Shown: one piece after another, positions 30,588 to 40,672 of the stretch
How the letters are laid out: every line of letters starts with the position of its first letter
Position numbering within the stretch: position 1 is the first letter of the stretch
NCBI RefSeq assembly: GCF_005871185.1
Contig: NZ_SWKN01000010.1
Coordinates: 124,001 to 188,000 of the forward strand
Length of the DNA: 64,000 nt
Direction: 5' to 3'
Origin: Limnobacter alexandrii
Lineage (GTDB): Bacteria > Pseudomonadota > Gammaproteobacteria > Burkholderiales > Burkholderiaceae_B
Program-made: the position numbers and the translations under genes
Notes under the pieces: model-generated
What the model saw: the letters and a program-made list of their open reading frames with translations, nothing else
Database searches by the model: none
Told to the model about the DNA's origin: nothing

Positions 30588-31010
30588 TTGTATGCCAGGC
30601 AAGTTGCCTGGTTTCACTCCTGCCCAGAGCACCTAAAGGGTAAGACCCGGGGTCAAAACATTATTGACCTGGGTGGGAAGCCACTGATGCCACCAATTGG
30701 CCAAGAAAAATACCTGATATGTATTTGGGACGAACTTGGCCAATCTGGTCGCTCTATGGATGGGCCAACAGCGTTTTCCCCTACAGAAGTAAAAGCGTGG
30801 TCTGAAATGTCAGCAACACCATTGAACCCATGGGAGTTCAAGGTTTTGCTTCGAGCGTCGAGAGACTACTGCAACCAGCTAGTGGCTGGGCGTGAAAAAG
30901 ACTGTCCCGCACCGTATGGAAGTCCAACCCTGATTTTTGATCGAGGCTGGCTCAGCCGCAAATTGCGAGTTGAGTTTAAGGCTTTGATAAAGGCGAGTAA
31001 GCGTAAATGA
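30588..31010 (+). CDS. T part of the frameshifted G-T tail chaperone
   Basis: 140 codons from the first possible start (TTG at 30588), but this has no useful ribosome site. The frame is open back to the slip site at 30561, so the product is more likely the C-terminal 149 residues of a fusion of about 294 residues (30127-30561 joined to 30561-31010). The sequence (WFHSCPEHLKG, LICIWDELGQSG, FSPTEVKAWSEM, NPWEFKVLLRASRDY) resembles T domains, which contact the tape measure. Its stop overlaps the tape-measure start. Confidence 0.78.
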   Translation: MYARQVAWFHSCPEHLKGKTRGQNIIDLGGKPLMPPIGQEKYLICIWDELGQSGRSMDGPTAFSPTEVKAWSEMSATPLNPWEFKVLLRASRDYCNQLVAGREKDCPAPYGSPTLIFDRGWLSRKLRVEFKALIKASKRK

Positions 31011-34000
31011 CCACTGTTGCTGAGTTGCAAATCAAAATGGCCGCCGATGTAGTTCGGTTGCAAAGGGATGTAAACCAGTTACGTTCGACTGTTGACCGTG
31101 GTATGGCGCAGATTGAGCGCCGTGTTCAGCGCGCAATGAATGTGGTAAGTGGAATTGCCTCTGGCTTTGTGTCGGTTCAAACGATACGAGCTGTGGGACA
31201 AATGACCGATGAGTACACAAAATTCACTGCTCAGTTGGAATTGGCGACTGACACCCAAAGCGCATACCGTCAGGCTTATCAGCGATCAATTGAAATTGCT
31301 GAGCGTAGTCAAGGTTCGCTATCAGCAGTTGGAACTTTGTATTCACGTTTAAACAATTCGTTGCGGGACAACAAAGAGCTGCAAGCGGAAACCGGCGATG
31401 TTGCTGAAGTCGTTTCGCTGGCCTTGAAGGTGCAGGGAGCTAACGCAGCGGAGTCAGCATCAGCCATGTTGCAGCTTGCCCAGGCATTTGGCTCAGGCCG
31501 ACTGGCTGGTGAGGAATTTCGTGCCATTAGCGAATCGGCTCCCAACTTGTTGCGTGCATTGGCAGAATCGCTTGGCGTACCCACTGGCGCGTTAAAGGAA
31601 ATGGCTGCCGAGGGTAAATTGACCACCGAAGTGCTTACCCAGGCATTTGGCGATGATCGTTTGCTTGCTCAGCTGCGCGATCAAGCTCAGGGCTTTGTGA
31701 CTATTTCTGGTTCTACTCAGGTATTTAAAGATGCATTAATGCAAACGGTGGGTGAGTTGGACAACACCTATGGTGCATCGAGTGCTGTAGCAGGCGGCAT
31801 TACCAGCGTTGCGGAATCAATCAAGCAAATTGGAACAATCATGCCAGTGCTGGAGCCATTCTTTGCTGGCGGGGCTGTGGTTGGTGGTTTCCTTGCGTTG
31901 AATTCAATAATGAATGTGGTTGCAACAACTGCAACAACCAGACTCCTTCCCGCGCTTTTAACTTTTGGGCCAATTGTTGCGACTATTGTGGCTGCTGCAG
32001 CTGCGATTGGTTACATCGATAGTGCCAGTAAAAAAGCACAGCAGCCCATGGAACGATTGAATCGACTTTTGCAAACGCAAGCTGAGTTGCAAGCAAAGAT
32101 TGCTGAGAACGGTGCTGATTTTGTTGGTTTTACTGGAGGTAAGAATCTCGGAGACCAGCTGGCAGCAGTCCAGGCCAATATCGCGGGTACGCGGCGAGAA
32201 ATTGAGGCTGTTGCTGATTCATCAGCTTGGGAAGATATAGCTCAAGAACTTAAAGTTCTTGAAGAAAGTTGGAAAAATTCAGATAAACCTGCTGGTAAGG
32301 TAATAAAGCTTACGAAGGAGCAGATAAATGCCTTAGACGAATTGGCAAAGAAGCAAAAAGCAATGAATGACGCGTTGATGGAGGCCGAAACGCTGTCACG
32401 ACAAAACATTGCACAGCAGTTTGAAAACGCTGAATCCATTCGTGAGCAAGTACGTCAGGTGCGTGAACAGACATTCGCCTACGGTGCCAACGAAAAAGAG
32501 CTTCGCCGCCTTGAGCTGGCTAAGCTTGATGATCAAATTGCAACCGTGCAGCAGGCCTCAGCAAGGGCAATGCTCGATGGCGGTAATGCGCAACTGCTCG
32601 CGGCTTATCAAGAAGAAATCAATGCGCTGCGCGACCTGAAAGCCGCCAAAGAAGGCTACTACGACAAGAAGGCTGTGGTCGACCAAGCGGCCACTGTTCA
32701 GGAATCGTTCAACAAGATTTTCGCGGACATATCCACCGGCCTGACCGATGCGCTGATTCGCGGTTTCGACAACGGCAAGGGCTTGGTTGAAAGCTTCTTT
32801 GATTACCTGAAAAACTACGCCAAATCACTGTTGGTCAAAATCCCGGTGCAGTACATCACCAGCGGCATTGGTGGGTTTTTGGGTGTGGCTGGTGCCGGTA
32901 CGGCCAACGCAGCTGAAATGGGCGGGTTTGGTGGCCTTGGTGGGGCGGGTAACAGTTTCCTTTCGGACCCGGTAGGCGCAATCAAATCGGCATATTCCGC
33001 GCTGACCGAGGGCGCAAGCCTGTTGACTGCAAACTCAGCCGCAGAGTTCACCAGCTTGATCAGCGACTTTGGGTTTGATCTGGCTGCTCAGGGCGGTTTC
33101 CTTCGCGATTTCGGCACCTCGGTTTTCAACAACGCAGAGACGCTCGGCCAGTTGAGCCAAGCGGCTGGTGTGGCCTTCACCGCCTTGTCGGCCTTCGATG
33201 CTTTGAAGGATGGCCGCTACGTGACCGCAATTGGTACCGGCGTGGGTTACGCGCTGGGTGGCACTATTGGCGCAACTTTGGGCAACATTGTTGGTGGCTT
33301 TGTTGACAAGGTTTTTGGCTTCGGTGGTGGTGGCGGTCGCAACGCATTCGGTACCTTCGACACCCGCACTGGCATGAACGTGGGCACTGAGGCCCGCTTC
33401 CGTGGCGAAGCGGATTATGACGGCACCATTGCCACCTTCGGCCAAGCCTTTGAAGCCCAGTACCGCCAAATTGTTGAAACTCTTGGTGGCTTACCGAACG
33501 ATATTGCCAGCTACATTCGTGTGAAAACCGATGTGGGCGGCGACAGCCCAAGCGATGCGTACTTCAGCACTTACATCGATGGCCAGTTGGTCGCAGCGCT
33601 GGGCCGTGGTGGCATTGGCCGCAGCAGCGAAGAACTGCAGGCTGCGCTTGAGGATTACGCCAAGCGTAACCTGGTAGCAGCCTTGGCCAACAGCAATTTG
33701 GATGTTGAATTCCGCAGCTTGTTTGCCTCAGTAAATGTGGCCACTGCCAGCATTAAAGAATTGGAGGCGGTGCTTGAAACCGCCAACAAATTGATCGAGG
33801 CACAGGCTCGTTTCACAGCGTTATTCGGTACCGACACAGAAAAGCTGGCGGCTGCGCAAAGGAACTTGAACACCCAGTTTCTGCAGCTTGGCCAACAAAT
33901 GCCCAGCAACATCGACCAGTTCAAGGCGTTGATTCTGGCGCAAGACCGCACCACCGATTCTGGCCGCAACACTTACCTTGGCCTGTTGGACTTGGCTGAG

Positions 34001-35818
34001 CAGTTTGCCCAGTTGGTGAATGCGCAAGACCAGCTGCAAGCGGCATTCGACAACACAAGAACCAAGACTGAGCAGTACCTTGCAATTCTGGGCGGGCAGA
34101 CACAAACCACGCTGCAGCAGGTGGCCAACCAAATGGTGGCGCTGAACAATCAGTTGGCATCGACCACCGACCCCAGCCAGCGGATTGCCCTGGAAAGCCA
34201 ATTGTCGGATTTGATCTTCCAGCGCTACCAGGCTGAAGTTGAAATGCTGGGGGCTGTGCTGGCCAAGACCCAAGAATTGTTCGCCGGCATTGAGTCTGAG
34301 CGCTTGGCTGTGAGCAATGCTCGCGCCACCATCAGCGGTACCGGCCCGGGTGTAATGACTGCGGCGCAAATTCGGGCTGAGATTGCGCAGGCGTCGGCTT
34401 TGGGGGCTTTGCCCACATTGGATTACACCTTGGCAGATTCGTTGGCCGGGCAAGCAGACAACTTCGCCGCCCAGGCGCAGGCCAAACAGGCCATGCGCAA
34501 TGCCGAGCTAAGTGCCATCGCCCAGAAGCAGGCCGACTTGTTGTTGAAGTCGACCAATGCGCGTGCTGCGTTTGACATGAAAAATCAGGAAGTTCGTAGT
34601 TATCAAGGCGGGTACTTGCTGAACCTTCCACAAGGCGGTGCCAAGTTCAATAACCGGCTTGAAGAGCTTGAAAATGGCCTTGTGAAGTTTGTTCGTGATT
34701 ACAACGTTCGCTACACAAGCGATGTAGTGAACATTGTCGATAGGGTATTGATCGGTGGTGCAAATGGTTCCAATGCTTTGGGCGCTGCTGCTGCCAAGAC
34801 AATCAACGATTACCGCAAGGCGTTGGAAGCAAACCCTACAACAGCGCAAGGTGATATCGACCGGCTTGTGAAGTTGGCTGCAGACACTGAGGCGAAAGCC
34901 GAAATGGAGCGGGTGAAAGCTCAGGAAGCGTTTGCTGACCAAATTTCAGAATTTGTGGTTGATGCTGGCAAGGCGGTAACCCGACTTTCACGCCTGCGTG
35001 AAGAAACGGTGAAGTACTACGAAGCGCAAGAGCGTTTGGCCCAGTTAATGGGCAGCAGTGCCAGTGGGCTGCGAGGTGCAGTTGACCAGGTTCGATTTGG
35101 CGACATGAACGCTGTTCAGCAGTTGCAAAGCCTGCAGGCTGATTTTGCGCAGGCGTTTGCCTCAGCACAGGGCGCAAGTGGTGAAAGCCTTGCTGGTTAT
35201 GGAAACACCATTACCAGCTTGATCGATCCAATCTTGCAGAAGGCTGCCGAGGTGTACGCCAGCGGCCCGCAGTTCCAGGCGATCAAGGAAGCAATTCTGA
35301 GCCAGGCGCTCACTGTTGCCGATCGATTGGAAAGCCTGCAGCCCAAAAATTACCAGATGGAATCGCTGGGCCTGCTTGACACCATCGACACCACACTGGA
35401 ATTGATTGAGGCCAACACCAAAAGTGCGGAAGCGCTGATTGTTGCTGCAATCAATGAAAGCAAAATGGCCACCAGTACTCGCCTTGAAGCAGTGCTTGCG
35501 GCCATCCAAGGCAATCCCATTCCGGGCTTTGCCAACGGCGGCATGTTTGGTGGTGGTATTCGCATGGTGGGCGAGCGGGGCCCTGAAATTGAATTGACGG
35601 GTGCCAGCCGCATTATTCCCAACAATCGCCTGAATGACATGTTCCGTCCATTCGATACGCGCGGTATTGAGGAGCGCCTCGATATGATTGCTCGCGACAC
35701 TGCCGCCCAGGTGCGTGTGCTGACTGCCGGCATGATGCAGCAAAGCAAGCAGATCGACATGCTGATTGATGAAAACCGCATGCTGCGCAAAAAGCTGAGT
35801 CTTGAGGCCGTGAAGTGA
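31007..35818 (+). CDS. Tail tape measure protein
   Basis: 1603 residues; sets tail length and threads the tube. The TIGR02675-type tape-measure domain is at about 165-210 (EEFRAISESAPNLLRALAESLGVPTGALKEMAAEGKLTTEVLTQAF). Hydrophobic segments lie at about 285-345, long helical/coiled regions occupy much of the rest, and a C-terminal GMFGGGIRMVGERGPEIEL motif is typical. At about 1.5 angstrom per residue a tail near 240 nm is expected. Base composition changes inside the gene: the stretch from about 32.45 to 34.55 kb is visibly GC-richer than both ends, suggesting mosaic assembly. Confidence 0.93.
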   Translation: MTTVAELQIKMAADVVRLQRDVNQLRSTVDRGMAQIERRVQRAMNVVSGIASGFVSVQTIRAVGQMTDEYTKFTAQLELATDTQSAYRQAYQRSIEIAERSQGSLSAVGTLYSRLNNSLRDNKELQAETGDVAEVVSLALKVQGANAAESASAMLQLAQAFGSGRLAGEEFRAISESAPNLLRALAESLGVPTGALKEMAAEGKLTTEVLTQAFGDDRLLAQLRDQAQGFVTISGSTQVFKDALMQTVGELDNTYGASSAVAGGITSVAESIKQIGTIMPVLEPFFAGGAVVGGFLALNSIMNVVATTATTRLLPALLTFGPIVATIVAAAAAIGYIDSASKKAQQPMERLNRLLQTQAELQAKIAENGADFVGFTGGKNLGDQLAAVQANIAGTRREIEAVADSSAWEDIAQELKVLEESWKNSDKPAGKVIKLTKEQINALDELAKKQKAMNDALMEAETLSRQNIAQQFENAESIREQVRQVREQTFAYGANEKELRRLELAKLDDQIATVQQASARAMLDGGNAQLLAAYQEEINALRDLKAAKEGYYDKKAVVDQAATVQESFNKIFADISTGLTDALIRGFDNGKGLVESFFDYLKNYAKSLLVKIPVQYITSGIGGFLGVAGAGTANAAEMGGFGGLGGAGNSFLSDPVGAIKSAYSALTEGASLLTANSAAEFTSLISDFGFDLAAQGGFLRDFGTSVFNNAETLGQLSQAAGVAFTALSAFDALKDGRYVTAIGTGVGYALGGTIGATLGNIVGGFVDKVFGFGGGGGRNAFGTFDTRTGMNVGTEARFRGEADYDGTIATFGQAFEAQYRQIVETLGGLPNDIASYIRVKTDVGGDSPSDAYFSTYIDGQLVAALGRGGIGRSSEELQAALEDYAKRNLVAALANSNLDVEFRSLFASVNVATASIKELEAVLETANKLIEAQARFTALFGTDTEKLAAAQRNLNTQFLQLGQQMPSNIDQFKALILAQDRTTDSGRNTYLGLLDLAEQFAQLVNAQDQLQAAFDNTRTKTEQYLAILGGQTQTTLQQVANQMVALNNQLASTTDPSQRIALESQLSDLIFQRYQAEVEMLGAVLAKTQELFAGIESERLAVSNARATISGTGPGVMTAAQIRAEIAQASALGALPTLDYTLADSLAGQADNFAAQAQAKQAMRNAELSAIAQKQADLLLKSTNARAAFDMKNQEVRSYQGGYLLNLPQGGAKFNNRLEELENGLVKFVRDYNVRYTSDVVNIVDRVLIGGANGSNALGAAAAKTINDYRKALEANPTTAQGDIDRLVKLAADTEAKAEMERVKAQEAFADQISEFVVDAGKAVTRLSRLREETVKYYEAQERLAQLMGSSASGLRGAVDQVRFGDMNAVQQLQSLQADFAQAFASAQGASGESLAGYGNTITSLIDPILQKAAEVYASGPQFQAIKEAILSQALTVADRLESLQPKNYQMESLGLLDTIDTTLELIEANTKSAEALIVAAINESKMATSTRLEAVLAAIQGNPIPGFANGGMFGGGIRMVGERGPEIELTGASRIIPNNRLNDMFRPFDTRGIEERLDMIARDTAAQVRVLTAGMMQQSKQIDMLIDENRMLRKKLSLEAVK

Positions 35819-37326
35819 GGGTCTACCTGGTTGAAATAACGGCCAAGGTGGATGCGCTGGGTACCACGGAGGTGTTGAGGTATTCCGACAAGGGATACAC
35901 CACAAAGCCATCGGAAACGCCTGCGAATGCGCACTATGAAGCACGGTTAAAGCAACCCGCCTTGGTGCGCCGCGATATGTTCAGGCCCGGTACCACCTAT
36001 GGCGAAAGCCAGGTGGGAATTGGTGAGTTGGTATTGGCCAATCAAGACGGTGAACTGGATGAACTGGCCGATTATGGGTTTGATGGGCAGCAGCTGCGCT
36101 TGCTGGTGGGGGAAGACACCGACCCTTACAGCGCTTTTGTTGAGGCTTTGGTGGGCACCATGGATTCGGTTGAGGTGACCCAGCGAGACCTGACCATTCG
36201 TGTACGCGACAGGCAAGCAGAGTTGCGTGAGCCGATTCAAACAGTTCGCTACGCGGGCACAGGTGGGCTTGAAGGCAATGGGCTGGACATTAAAGGGCGC
36301 GTGAAGCCCTTGGTGTACGGCAAGGTGTTCAACGTGATCCCGGTAACTGTAAACCCAACCCTGTTTATTTATCAGGTGGCCAGCAACACGATTGCCAGTA
36401 TTCCCGATGTGTACGACCAAGGCGTGGCATTGGCGCAAGGCGCGGACTACCCCGACGAAGCCACCATGCTGAGCACGCCACCCAGTGCCGGGCAGTATCG
36501 CCGCTTTGGTGGCTACTTCCGTTTGGGGTCAAGGCCTGTGGGGGTGCTTACTTGCGATGCCGTGGAAATTGCTACGGCTGCGGATAACACTGCAGGGCAA
36601 ATATTAAGGCGCATGGCCCTGCAACTGAATATTGATGTTGGCGATATTGATGATGTGTCGATTGATGCGCTGGACTTTGTAAATTCAGCTGAGTGTGAGC
36701 TGTTCATTGATGCAGATAGACCTGGCACTGAATGCATGGATGAGATTGCAGCTTCGGTAGGTGGTTATTACGGTTTTGACCGTTTTGGCAAATTCAGGGT
36801 AGGGCGACTGGAGGCACCTGGCACGCCCATTGCCACGCTGGATGAAGTGAACATTCTTGAAATCGAAAAGGTGACTAGCCGTGATACCGAGCAGGGCATT
36901 CCTGTGTACCGCGTGAATCTGGATTATCAGCGCAACTACACCCTGCAAGACCAAAGCACGCTGGCGGCCAGTGTTGCAGAAAGCAGGTTGGCTGAGCTGC
37001 AGCTTGAATACCGCAAGGTGGTTGCCGAAGACCTGAGCGTGTTGAATAAGCACAAACTGGCGCCGGAACTGAACCGTACCACCCACCTGATTGATTCCAC
37101 CGATGCAGAAGATGAGGCCGACCGATTGTTGGCTTTGTACAGCGTGCGACGCGAGGTGTTTGATGTGCGCGTTCGACTGGATGAGGGCTTAATCAATCAG
37201 CTTGATATTGGTGTGACCTTGGCTGTGGATTATTACCGGTTTGGCCTGAACCCGAAAAATTTTGTGGTGATTGGCCTGGAGCTTGACGCCCAGGTGAATC
37301 GCGCTTCTTTAACTTTGTGGGGTTGA
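35815..37326 (+). CDS. Tail tip / baseplate hub protein
   Basis: 503 residues from a GTG start overlapping the tape-measure stop (GTGA). The protein is beta-rich with repeated short domains (VGTMDSVEVTQRDLTIRVRDR, AGTGGLEGNGLDIKGRVKPLVYGKVFNV). Position directly after the tape measure and size fit the hub protein that plugs the distal tail. No lysozyme domain or catalytic motif is visible. Family assignment is by context. Confidence 0.7.
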   Translation: MRVYLVEITAKVDALGTTEVLRYSDKGYTTKPSETPANAHYEARLKQPALVRRDMFRPGTTYGESQVGIGELVLANQDGELDELADYGFDGQQLRLLVGEDTDPYSAFVEALVGTMDSVEVTQRDLTIRVRDRQAELREPIQTVRYAGTGGLEGNGLDIKGRVKPLVYGKVFNVIPVTVNPTLFIYQVASNTIASIPDVYDQGVALAQGADYPDEATMLSTPPSAGQYRRFGGYFRLGSRPVGVLTCDAVEIATAADNTAGQILRRMALQLNIDVGDIDDVSIDALDFVNSAECELFIDADRPGTECMDEIAASVGGYYGFDRFGKFRVGRLEAPGTPIATLDEVNILEIEKVTSRDTEQGIPVYRVNLDYQRNYTLQDQSTLAASVAESRLAELQLEYRKVVAEDLSVLNKHKLAPELNRTTHLIDSTDAEDEADRLLALYSVRREVFDVRVRLDEGLINQLDIGVTLAVDYYRFGLNPKNFVVIGLELDAQVNRASLTLWG

Positions 37327-37327
37327 T

Positions 37328-38185
37328 GTGGGTAATTGCATATTGGCTTATCCAAACCGTGGCGACGAATGCACGCTGAGCGGTGGCAGTTGGTCTGCCT
37401 CATTACCATTGGCCAACCTTCAAAATCGGCGAGTTAAAAGATTTGCCCGAACCACAAATGCGGCAGATGGTTCCTTCTCGGTGATTGGTGATTTCGGCAA
37501 GCTTAGGCCAGTGAAGCTGGTGGCCTTGGTAAATCACAACTTCACCACTGGAGCCCGCTTTCGGTTTCGCATGTACAGCGATGCAGGCCTGACCAGTTTG
37601 CAATATGACTCGGGCGAGCAGGAAGTATTTCGTGTGCTGTTCAGTGAGGTGTCTGAAGACTGGGACAGCGGCAATTTTTGGGATTTGACCATAAGTGCTG
37701 AAGAGCGAGAGGGTCTAGCAGCCACATTGGTATTGGTGCTTGATCAGCAAATTACAGATCGCTACTGGAAGCTGGATGTAATGGACAGTGGCAACCCTGC
37801 AGAGTACTTGCAAGCTGGTCGTTTGTTCATTGGGCCCGCCTGGACACCCGTGATCAACATGGACACCGGTGCATCAATGGGTTACGAGCCGCGCGATTTG
37901 ATTGATGAATCGATTGGTGGCGCTGAGTTTTTTGAAGAACGACCAGCCCCCCGCGTTGCGCGCTTCAGCCTGCCGTATATGGAAGACGCTGAAGGTTGGC
38001 AGGTAGCGTTTGACTTGATGCGCAAGCAACTGACCACGCGTGATGTGTTCTACATGTGGGACCAAGACGACGTAATCAATGTGCTGCGCCGGTCATTTCT
38101 CGGCCGTCTTCGCCAGCTCTCTCCCATTGAAGTGCCGTACTTCGACAAAACAGCAACAGCCTTTGAAATCAAGGAGCAAATTTAA
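37328..38185 (+). CDS. Tail protein, hypothetical (285 aa)
   Basis: Not recognised as a named family. Beta-rich, with a concanavalin- or galactose-binding-like start (SASLPLANLQNRRVKRFARTT, FGKLRPVKLVALVNHNFTTGARFRFRMYSD). This is typical of distal-tail proteins that sit between hub and fibre. It starts at a GTG one base after the previous gene, and its stop overlaps the fibre start. Confidence 0.65.
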   Translation: MGNCILAYPNRGDECTLSGGSWSASLPLANLQNRRVKRFARTTNAADGSFSVIGDFGKLRPVKLVALVNHNFTTGARFRFRMYSDAGLTSLQYDSGEQEVFRVLFSEVSEDWDSGNFWDLTISAEEREGLAATLVLVLDQQITDRYWKLDVMDSGNPAEYLQAGRLFIGPAWTPVINMDTGASMGYEPRDLIDESIGGAEFFEERPAPRVARFSLPYMEDAEGWQVAFDLMRKQLTTRDVFYMWDQDDVINVLRRSFLGRLRQLSPIEVPYFDKTATAFEIKEQI

Positions 38186-40068
38186 TGGCAACTGTAACCT
38201 TCCCGATTGAACTGGGCGGCAGTGGCTTGGTGGTGTCTGATGACACAGACCCAACCACGGGCCTGCGTAACGGCGGCTACCTGACCCGCTTTGTTCCAAC
38301 TCTGCAGCAAACCGTTGCAGTGGCCGGGTTTGTGGTTGGGCAAGTGAGTAACGCTGCGGCAAGTGCGAGTGCCGCTGCTGGCAGTGCATCTGCAGCCTCC
38401 TCCAGCGCATCGAGCGCAGCAAGCAGTGCTGCCTCGGCAGCCACGCTGTATGACCAGTTTGATGATCGCTACCTGGGCCCGAAGGCGTCCAACCCGACCG
38501 TTGACAATGACGGGAATGCGCTGTTGGTTGGGGCGATGTACTTCAATACCGCAGCCTTAGAGACCCGGGTGTGGAATGGCACTACATGGCAAACCGCTAG
38601 CGTGAATGGCGGGACCGTTAACAGTTTGATTGTGACGGGAGCTCTGCAATATCAGGGAACCCTCACAGGTGGGACTGGGGTGATCAATATTGGGAGTGGG
38701 CAACTAGTAAAAGATACAGTAGGCCACATAGGCTTTGGGGTGAATCCGAATGCCTGGAGTGGTTTGGTTAGAGCGGTTCAGGTGGCTAATGTTGCATCCC
38801 TTTCTGGGAGAACGGGAGGCAGCGGTGTATATCTAAGTGACAACTTGTATTTTTCGGGCGACCCTGCCGGTACAGCTAGCAACGGAGTCTACATCAACTC
38901 CACTTTCGCAACCGCTTATCAGCAATTTGGAGGTGCCCATAGGTGGTTCAATGCTCCCTCCGGCACAGCAGGAAACCCGATTACGTTTACTCAAGCAATG
39001 ATGGTCACGCAAGGCGGGAATTTGCTGGTCGGTACTACGACTGATGCCGGTGGTCGATTGGTAGTTAATGGGGGCGCTGCAACAGCTATAGCAAGGTTTA
39101 CTGGTTCCGTTGCCGGAAGTACCAATGTTGATTTTTACAACGATCAGGGTGGTAACTCGGCTTCAAATATTGGATTGCGGTTTTTTATCGGCGCAACAAA
39201 CACAGCTTCAATTATTAGTAGGAATAACGCCGGGCCGGCGCCAACATTGGAATTTATCAACAACAGCATTGAACGCGCGCGAATCAGTTCAGCGGGCTAC
39301 GTTAAAGCATCGAACACCGGCAGCTATATTGGAAATAATGCTACGGATCTCAGTACAGCAGCACAGCATCTCTTTTTAAACAATGCGGCGGCACCAGTCG
39401 TTGTATCAAGTTCCACATCCACAGCAGTTGGGTCATATTGCTATGTCGCAGACTTACCAACTGCAGCAGCGGGGCAGTTGTTTCGAGGTACTAGCAACAA
39501 TACCACTGTGGTTTACCAAGTCCTTGCCAACGGCAACGTACAGAACACCAACAACAGCTACGGTGCGATTTCTGACCCCAAGCTCAAAGACATCATTGGT
39601 CCCAAATCCTCAACTTGGGAAAAAACCAAGCAGTACAACTGGATTGAGTACTACCTGAAATCGGATACAGAGCACACTTTCAAAATGCTTGGCCTCAATG
39701 CGGAAGAAGCAGCAGCCATTTCCCCGGGTGTTGTAGATGAGTCTCCTGATCTTGTTGAGGTGACCAAAGTTCGCCAAGTGCCAGTGCAGATCGTTCGTCT
39801 CGATGAAAACGAAAGCCCCGTGGTCGATGAAGAGACTGGTGAAGTGATCTACGACGAGGTGATGGTCGATGAGGAGTACACAGAGTGGGAGCCAAACGGC
39901 GAATTCACCAAGTCGGTAAAGTACTCAGTTGTGTCCATGCAGTATCACCGCACCACTCAAGAATGCCAGCAGCGCATTGAAAGCCTTGAGGCAGCCAAGG
40001 TTCAGGCTGACGATTTGATTCAGCAAATTATTGCCCGTGTGGCCGCATTGGAGTCAGCTTCAGCCTGA
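38185..40068 (+). CDS. Tail fibre with C-terminal S74 intramolecular chaperone
   Basis: 627 residues. The N-terminal attachment part has an Ala/Ser-rich helical stalk (about 55-88) followed by YDQFDDRYLGPKASNPTVDNDG, a common siphophage fibre motif. The middle (about 150-450) is low-GC, beta-repeat-like and probably binds the host. From about residue 458 the peptidase S74 domain begins (YGAISDPKLKDIIGP; S of ISD would be the self-cleaving serine and the following lysines the catalytic base), ending with a coiled coil (CQQRIESLEAAKVQ). The chaperone folds the trimer and is cut off. Confidence 0.85.
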   Translation: MATVTFPIELGGSGLVVSDDTDPTTGLRNGGYLTRFVPTLQQTVAVAGFVVGQVSNAAASASAAAGSASAASSSASSAASSAASAATLYDQFDDRYLGPKASNPTVDNDGNALLVGAMYFNTAALETRVWNGTTWQTASVNGGTVNSLIVTGALQYQGTLTGGTGVINIGSGQLVKDTVGHIGFGVNPNAWSGLVRAVQVANVASLSGRTGGSGVYLSDNLYFSGDPAGTASNGVYINSTFATAYQQFGGAHRWFNAPSGTAGNPITFTQAMMVTQGGNLLVGTTTDAGGRLVVNGGAATAIARFTGSVAGSTNVDFYNDQGGNSASNIGLRFFIGATNTASIISRNNAGPAPTLEFINNSIERARISSAGYVKASNTGSYIGNNATDLSTAAQHLFLNNAAAPVVVSSSTSTAVGSYCYVADLPTAAAGQLFRGTSNNTTVVYQVLANGNVQNTNNSYGAISDPKLKDIIGPKSSTWEKTKQYNWIEYYLKSDTEHTFKMLGLNAEEAAAISPGVVDESPDLVEVTKVRQVPVQIVRLDENESPVVDEETGEVIYDEVMVDEEYTEWEPNGEFTKSVKYSVVSMQYHRTTQECQQRIESLEAAKVQADDLIQQIIARVAALESASA

Positions 40069-40129
40069 CTCAAACCTGTTTTATCCACAGCAGTACCCAT
40101 TCCCTCAACCCTGAAAAGGAAACCGCGAA

Positions 40130-40432
40130 ATGACTCAAGCTCAAAACGAAGCAATGCCAGAAAAAATCACGTACACACTCGGCGGCCTTGAGCCTCGGGA
40201 AGTACAGTTTTTGGTCGATATGATTGCCACCGTACCGCAACCTATGGTGGTGACCCAGCCAATTTACGCCAAAATCACCGGTCAGATTCAAGCTCAAGAC
40301 CAAGCTCGAGAAGCTGCCAAGAACCAAAAGAAAAATGCACCAAGCGGAGCTGATCAGCCAGCTGCAACAAAGCCGCCTGCATCGCCCCAACTACCAAAAC
40401 CCAACGCTGCACGCCGCAGCAAAACCAAGTAA
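40130..40432 (+). CDS. Hypothetical phage protein after the fibre (100 aa)
   Basis: Not recognised by name. The first 55 residues (KITYTLGGLEPREVQFLVDMIATVPQPMVV) look structured; the rest is charged, Pro/Ala/Lys-rich. Small proteins of this shape follow fibre genes in several siphophages, perhaps in fibre assembly. GGAAA precedes the ATG. Confidence 0.6.
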   Translation: MTQAQNEAMPEKITYTLGGLEPREVQFLVDMIATVPQPMVVTQPIYAKITGQIQAQDQAREAAKNQKKNAPSGADQPAATKPPASPQLPKPNAARRSKTK

Positions 40433-40454
40433 AGGCCCTTCGGGGCCTTTTTTT
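40431..40454 (+). terminator. Rho-independent terminator after the fibre module
   Basis: AAAGGCCC-TTCG-GGGCCTTT followed by a T run, between the small fibre-associated gene and the lysis genes. Confidence 0.85.
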
Positions 40455-40468
40455 ATGGAGCAATCAAA

Positions 40469-40672
40469 ATGATTGATACCTTGAAGAAGTACTGGCGCTC
40501 GCGCACGGTGAAGGCTGCTGTGTTCACCATGATTCTTGGCGTGGTGGAGTATCAAACCAAAGCGTTTGTGACCACCTTGGGTGGTGAAAACGTTGGCTTA
40601 ATTGTCACTGCTTTGGGTGGCGCATTCCTGGTGCTGCGTGCCATCACCACTGAAGCGATTTCCGACAAATGA
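40469..40672 (+). CDS. Holin-like membrane protein of the lysis cassette (67 aa)
   Basis: Two hydrophobic segments (about 14-30 and 40-60, GLIVTALGGAFLVLRAITT) and charged ends. Its place four bases ahead of the endolysin (ATGA overlap) makes a pinholin/holin role likely: pinholins trigger SAR endolysins by depolarising the membrane. Assignment rests on position and topology. Confidence 0.65.
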   Translation: MIDTLKKYWRSRTVKAAVFTMILGVVEYQTKAFVTTLGGENVGLIVTALGGAFLVLRAITTEAISDK

